Of a DNA stretch of 64,000 nucleotides, positions 57,523 through 64,000 are shown one piece after another. Source of the DNA: Diprion similis (lineage: Eukaryota > Arthropoda > Insecta > Hymenoptera > Diprionidae); assembly GCF_021155765.1 (NCBI RefSeq), contig NC_060117.1:2272501-2336500 (forward strand), written 5' to 3'. Below the pieces are notes generated by a model. That model had not been told where the DNA came from and did not search any database. It saw only the letters and a program-made list of their open reading frames with translations. Position 1 is the first letter of the stretch. Every line of letters starts with the position of its first letter. The translations under genes were made by a program, and so were the position numbers.

Positions 57523-60500
57523 CTAACATTTGACTCCGTATCCGGTGAATATTATCAACTTTAAATGATTAAAGAAATTTGTTTAACACTGTTCAAACGA
57601 TCGATAAACATTGCGCAAAAGTGAATTTTTGAAGTGAAAAACAAGAAAGAAAGAAAAGAAAAAAAAGAAAAGAAAATAGTGCATTCTCGGCTATTACAAC
57701 CCCCCGTCAACCCTTAAACTGAGTTTGTAAAAATTCTCGCCTAAGTGTATTCACGGAATATCGAATAGGAAAGCGTATTAGGTAGGACAAACGAAAGAAA
57801 CGTAGATACACGCTAGGCGATCTGGAAACAAGCAAACCCGTAATCGGTGGGCAGGCGAGGAGGGTAAAGGAGGGTGAGAGTGTGGCATATGGTCAGCAAA
57901 GCTTTGTCCTAAGATAAGAGTTTCAGCGGCAAATATTTACGGAATGACGCCTTCGTTCAAGATAGGCGATCCAGATAGGTGGATAGGTGGATAGGTGGTT
58001 GTTACACCTACGAGTGAGCACCCCTCGCACCCTCCTCCTTCCCTCCTCCACCCCTCGCCGCGCCGTTCGAATTGTCTTCGAATTTCGTTGTCTTTTTCTC
58101 TTTGTACCCGTTCGCGACTCGTTTTTCAAACTTTCGAGAAAAACCGTCCAAGTCGAGGAGGAACAAAAGGGTTCGACGTGGGTTGGGGGTGAAGAGAGTT
58201 TTCTAAGCCGTTGCTAATGAGAAGTAAAAAACGAACGGAACGTTCGCGTAACGAATCCTTTGCAAGAAGCTTTGGATCCTCCTCTTTGAATTATTTTTAA
58301 GTAGGTAAGCGACGACGATCCGAATCTCCGTTATTTTCTCTCTCTTTCTCACTTTGAGAATCACCCAGCGCGTTTCTACACGTTTCTGAATCTACTCATA
58401 AATACCTAATAATAATTTTCTGCAACCACCGCAAAGAAACTTTTTTTTTTAACTTCTCTGCCAAGTTTCGACTTTCAGACTTATTCCATTTCCATCAAAT
58501 TTCTCTTTATTGTTACAAAAAAAATAAAACTAAATAAAACGATATTTTAAAGAGTGGAACCGAAAATCTTTTACACCGAGAGAAAGAGAGAAAGAATTTA
58601 CTTGTATTCTTTAGACACGTTTTACAAATTTTTATTTTCACTTTTATCTTTCGGTTATCGCTGAGAATCTCACCGCGGTTGGATCAGAAGGTAAACTAAA
58701 CTAAAATGAATCATATAAACCTACACGTATAATATCAAATACTTTCCCTTGTTCTCTTATCTCTGCGGTTTAAACGAGTCTGTTTTATTTGCTTTTTTTT
58801 TTTTTTTGTTTTTTTTTATGTCACACGCGTATGGAGAATTCCATGCGAACCAAACGAGCGTCTGAGCCTCACCTCAAAATTTTTTATACATTCTTTCAAA
58901 ATTTTTTCTGCTATCCTCCCAACTCTGAAAAACGGTATCCTTAATTTTTTTTTTTATTTTTTCAATTATTCATAAATATTCAGAGTGATTTTGACTATGA
59001 TCTTATTCAAAATCCTCAAGAAATTATCAAAAACTCTACTTTCTCTAGCAAAAATGTTTTCCAAGCACTTTTGGATCTCCATATCGTTCCTTTTTTTTTT
59101 TTTTTTCCCTGCTGTCAACTAAAACGTTGTTCAAACGGTCTGAAAATTCTCGAATATTCTATTTTTCACTCAGAAAATTTCTAGACCGATTTAATTATGA
59201 AGTTGATTAAAAAAGAGTTGAATGTGTCAAAAAAATATATAGACAAAAACCGCCCCATAATGAAACCGATCTACAAATGTTTCAGGTAAGTGAAAAATAG
59301 AATTTTTCAGAATTCACCACGAACTTTTGGATCGTAAAAACAATATTTCAGTCGATCAGATTTCAGGGTTCGCGTGGAATTCACCCCGAAAAGAATGATG
59401 AAAAAAGTGAAAAAAAAAAAGGAAGAAGAGAAAAAATTTGTGGGGCAAAAAAACAAAAAAAAAAAAAAACAAACACACGAGAAAAAAATATTTACACTCT
59501 CAACGACAATTAACTTATACCCTTTCCAACGCACGGCTGCGTGCTTATGCCATATTCAAGGCACCAGAGAGACACCTGAGTTATATCTTATCACAATTCA
59601 CGGTAATAATTCATCGCGGTGTTCCACATTTTTATTTTTAATCTTCTCAACGTTTCCGGTCCGCTTTTGTTTTCACAAACGAACCAGCGATAGTCGGATT
59701 TCCGAATTTCCCTTCACCTCCATAGTTCCTTTGCAACCCTGTTTTTGGAAAATACTAGCGAAAACTGCTTTGAAGCAAAAAAAAAAAAAAAAAAAGAAAA
59801 AAAAAAGAAAAGAACCAAAGAATAAAAATCTTTTCGTAATATTTTCTTTTACGTAGCATCCTATAAAATAACCGTCTCGTTACAACGATTTCGCATTCCT
59901 GCGCTACGCATAGATCGATTGATAGAAATATGGTAAGTGAACAAACACCCGCGTCGCGATTATGGGAAAGGCGTAGAAAACGAGCGAGGTAATAATCTAC
60001 TCGTGACATATATATATATATATATATACTATCAATGTATAATAAATTCAGGAAGAAATCAATTTCGTATAGCGATAGCAGATCTTGGACTACCACCTAT
60101 AGTAGGTAGGCTACCGGCATGGCATAAGTGAGGAGGGTAAGGTAGTCAGTCGTGATGAGATAAGATCAGTCGCGTGAGGGTGCAAAGGCGGCTTATGTCT
60201 GCCCAAATGGTCCGTCCGTCCATCGGTCCGTAAAACAACCCCCCTTCTTCATTTTCCAACCCCTAAAAAGCCAGGGAAGAGGGCATGGAAGTACGCGAGC
60301 GCTACGTCGTCGCGTCGCGTTTCGTCTAGGCTGCGTGTTTTACCGTCTCCTCGACGAGACTCGACGTAAGTACAGAGTCCCTTCCTACTTTCCTACTCTT
60401 TCCACCCCTTTCAGCCACGGGTTCGTTTAGTATTCCCAACTGTGGTAGGTAGGTATCCCATGGCGTGGTTTCTCGCCTTTTTCCAAATGCCAGCGATCCC

Positions 60501-63500
60501 GGCGTCGCGATAAGGCTAACGTAAGGTAAATCACTAATGCCACTATGTACCCATAAAAACCATCATCATGATCAAGTATCTCTACAACGTAATATACATA
60601 CATACTTGGAATGAAATTTCTAACGATTTTTCTTTTTTACTTTTTTAACCCAGAAAATGTTTTGTCGAACTTTGTTCTCTTCTCGCATTTCGATTTCTCT
60701 TCTTATAGGTTATCGTTATTTATCACTATCTCTCGATCCCGTTTCTCGATTGTCCTCACATGCATATATACTGAACAGAATTCTACCGAATGTCACACGA
60801 GGTAGCGTGTTGAAAATGACCGAGCTAACATCGTATATTTTATCAGTACTCTCTAAGCGAGACAAAATAGTAGTTACAGGCTTGCAGGTGGTGTGTATCA
60901 AATATATTTCAACGGGTAAAATTTTACTTCTACAAAGTTATCGGAGAGAAGAAGAAGAAGAAGAAAAAGATCGAAGATCTTGAGCTTTGCGAAGTGTGTG
61001 TGTGTGTGTGTGTGTCTGGTTAAAAGCTATCAACCGTGATTGGTGAAAGACTGCGATGACTCGACGTTTGAAAAGTTGTCGTCCTCGGGCGAAGTGAGTA
61101 TATATATGCAACCAATCCAACCTCTAATCCGTAACTATGAATTTATGCAAATCGAGATAAGAGAGCGACTACTTGGCCGGTGGCTGTAGTCGGCCTACCA
61201 ACCAGCCCGAGCCTCGAAGAAGGAGGATTACAGTTTGGCACTGTGGCCCTCGACGATGCCTCGTCTCACTCCACGTGTTCGTGTAATGGTCGTGTCCTTG
61301 TACACCGAGTATTTCGTACTTACACCGTTGCAGCCCAGACTTAACCGACCGTTAAGTTTAACTAGAGTTTCGTCGACAACCTATAACTTCTAAGACCTTC
61401 TAACCCGTCCCATAATCTGCGAGACCGACCACACAACGATTTGCCACGTGCACAATGATCATAACCATCATCGTGAACATGGTCTTGAAACCGTTCAAAC
61501 CTGTTTGTCTGTATTCATTTCACCTTAGGTCAAGATTCCAAATGTCAGAAAGTCAGACAGACCATTAAGCCGAACGGCTACTATTACAAAAAGGTCAAAG
61601 CTCAAGAGCAATTCAATTTCCGAATACCGATTGAATCAGTGAAGTCCTTTTTGGAACTCGAGTTTTGACTTGTTTTTCAGTTTGAAAAAGAAGAAGATTC
61701 ACAATTAACTTCAAGATCGGAATTAGACGAGGAGGTTTTCCTCTGAGGCCATCCTCTTCCTGTTCATAAGGATGCCATGCAGTCCAGCTTCCTCCTCACC
61801 TCGACATATCTCCCCGCCGTTTTTCCGTGAGAGGAAAAAGCCGAGTGAACCCCAGAGCAAGTGATGCAGTCAGAGCAACAAATTCAAACTGCATCCAGCC
61901 GGCGAGAACCTCATGCAGTCCAGGGATGCAGTCGATGGGGTTCGAGGGTGGCGGCCAGTCGGTTGCCATGGAAACTTCGGGTCCCGCCACCGGACACCCG
62001 ACCACGAGACGATCTTCTCTTTAGAATCGACTCAACTCAACTCGGCTGCACTCCATGTCTCATCCGTAGGGTCAAGTCGATTGAATTTTGACCTCTTCTC
62101 AAATCTGCAAGCTTCCTCTGATGTCCTTCCTTCTTGTTGACCTCACACTCTACAGTATCTTCAAGATTTTTCTCAGTTCCATTCATGTCAGTTCCTCGTT
62201 AAGCTCACCGATTTATAAGCCTGAAGTCGATGTTGGCAGTTGATAATTGGCACACTGTACTGTGTTATGGAGTTTTATGGCCAGGGTTATGGTGAACGTT
62301 ATTTAGATGACTGGTTTCAAGATTTTCCTCCAACTTGTAAGTGCCTGTGGTTGTGAAAGCAAGCGTTGCAGTTGGTGATGGAAAGAAGGTTCGAGCTCAA
62401 TCAATCAAATTCAAAACATTGAAACTTGACCGAGAGACGAGAGTGGAGGTTTCAGGATACAGAGAACACGTCTAGGATAACGATCAATCAAATGGACCCA
62501 ATCAAACAACGATATTGAGATTAATATCAGCAGTAGGTGTGTGAGCCGCATAGTTTGCAGATATCCATCCCATGAGCTGTTGAGGATAGACGAGATTAAG
62601 CATGGTATAGAAGATGGATAGAGAGAAGGTGTCGATGACGTTTAGTATCTCTATAGTCTAGATGACGAGTTGATGAAGCGAAACCGGTGCGACCGTCCCA
62701 CTAAATCCTGATTAGAGATGGAGGGCGGAAACCTCGTGTCCTTAATTTCGCCATGGACGATCGTGAATTCAGACGTATGGCTAACCTAACAGCCAGAAAA
62801 AAACAAGGACTGCTCGTAGCTTTTCCAGGATTAAACCATACTCTGACCTTGTGACATACACGTGACTATATCGCCCCAAACACACACACACATACGGTTC
62901 CTGTGGCTAATAGTATATTGGACTAAGAGTATTTTCTTGTACGATCCAGAAACCTGCTGTGTCTTAATCGGGTTCGAGCTAACGAAAAGAGAAAGGAAGA
63001 AAGAAAGGAAGGAAAGAGATGGGTACATGTGTGTATAAACCCGTCTACCGGAAGTAAAATTACGGTTTATTACAATCCGGAAATGATATAATAAATAAAT
63101 ACCTTGTATAGAGAAAAAAGTTGCTTCTAGTCTTGTAACGAAAAAATATAAGGTAACTGTTGAAATGGAAATGAAAAAAACATCCCCCACGATTTTAGGA
63201 ACCTGAGTAATACACAGCGTGTAACCGCTCTCTCAAATATGAAATATTGATCATATTGTATAATGAATTTAAATTTCACCGATAATGAAGTTAGCGTCAC
63301 ACCGTCACCCTTCCCATCCCCAGCAGCCTAACGGGCGATAGCGCACTCCAGTCTGTGAGGAGGGGGGTGTGATTGGTGGTGATCTGGTACCGCGTCATCC
63401 TCAAACAGAGCCGAAGATCGATCAAATTTAGACCTTCTTTTTTTCCTCCCCATACCTCCGAAGGTGTTATATAACCTCGACTATATTCTGGAATTAATTT

Positions 63501-64000
63501 TGAATGGAAGGAACTCACTCACCAACAGTCATAAATAAAAACGCACGATTGAACATGAACATAAAACGTTAATCATCGATCCGAGCATCGCGATTTAAGG
63601 TATTCATCGAGTTTATCCAGAGGTGTGAAGTGTCGATAGGCGCTGTTAGAAAAAAAGGGCTAGGCTCGAACCCTTTGAGGGTTGTTAAACACTATAGATA
63701 CGTACTTGTGTGCATGACCTGTAGCCAACGATAGATCGACTCGTTGTTCTATATTACGACTCCTCGGAGACGGGGAGTTGGCTTGAATTAGGAATTAGAA
63801 ATTAGGGGCGGCGCAATTAACTGGAATATTTTAATTGCCGTTTCTTTTTGCATATATGAGTTCTCGTGAATGTATGTAAATACGTATAGAGTAGGTCTGT
63901 ATACCTTGTAAGACAAACGTGAAGCAACATAATATGATATTCGTGTGCGTCGTGACTAGGACGGGAAGATAATCAGAGCTTACTTAGCAAATGAACCGAA
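54000..64000. other. Gene-poor 10-kb stretch at the right end
   Basis: No gene is recognised on either strand. It contains (TA)n runs (54099-54128, 60008-60028), a (GT)n run near 60993-61014, poly(T) at 57270-57298, poly(A) at 57490-57518 and GA-rich segments. The segment 61100-62800 is less repetitive and more GC-balanced, with overlapping open frames around 61800-62140, but none resembles a known protein or has splice support. It could be regulatory DNA or part of an untranslated exon. Confidence 0.45.

Noticed and set aside
61796-62140. Overlapping open frames in GC-balanced DNA
   Set aside because: Four frames on both strands are open over the same bases, as expected by chance in such composition, and no protein is recognisable.
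1-64000. CRISPR array, bacterial operons or provirus
   Set aside because: No regularly spaced repeats with unique spacers, no ribosome-binding-site-led gene clusters, and no reverse transcriptase, integrase or capsid-like frames were seen.

Overview
This window looks like nuclear DNA of an insect, most probably a hymenopteran. It is AT-rich and full of homopolymers and microsatellites, it carries a short CCTAA (TTAGG-type telomeric) array, its genes have GT-AG introns, and its gene families (secreted phospholipase A1-like lipases and cystine-knot peptides) are typical of that group. There is no operon structure and nothing bacterial. The species cannot be fixed from this sequence alone.

Region 1 (1-4.7 kb) has no gene I can name. 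At 2.47-3.1 kb there is a plausible promoter patch with two NRF-1/Ewg-type palindromes and an inverted pair of CCAAT motifs, followed by a possible but unproven first exon.

Region 2 (4.7-29.5 kb) is a head-to-tail array of six complete four-exon genes, all on the + strand. They encode secreted alpha/beta-hydrolase lipases of the animal pancreatic-lipase/phospholipase A1 family. All three introns are phase 1 and sit at the same codons in every copy. Every copy keeps the GHSLG nucleophile elbow, the catalytic Asp and His, and a very short Cys-Cys lid. Genes 1-4 form subfamily A. Genes 5-6 form subfamily B, with an Asp/Glu-rich N-terminal segment after an Arg-Arg pair and an altered Asp-loop. 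The array shows sequence exchange: a roughly 750-bp near-identical tract between genes 2 and 3, an inverted copy of that intron upstream of gene 2, and a 3' end of gene 3 that resembles gene 4. It also carries several fold-back transposons: a hAT-like element, a TTAA-flanked 0.8-kb palindrome in genes 5 and 6, and two short elements in gene 5.

Region 3 (29.5-45.9 kb) is low-complexity sequence with no recognisable gene. It holds microsatellites, small MITE-like repeats and a tRNA-like relic.

Region 4 (45.9-53.9 kb) holds two paralogous genes for small secreted six-cysteine peptides with inhibitor-cystine-knot spacing, not visible as long ORFs because the mature domain is split by an intron. 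They share a core promoter (TATA-like box 31 bp before a TCAGT initiator), a 5' non-coding exon and an almost identical signal peptide. The second gene has two alternative last exons, each supplying its own set of cysteines 2-6, so one promoter and one signal peptide could give two different knottins.

Region 5 (54-64 kb) again shows no gene I can support. The two gene families are both secreted, but nothing in the sequence links them functionally.
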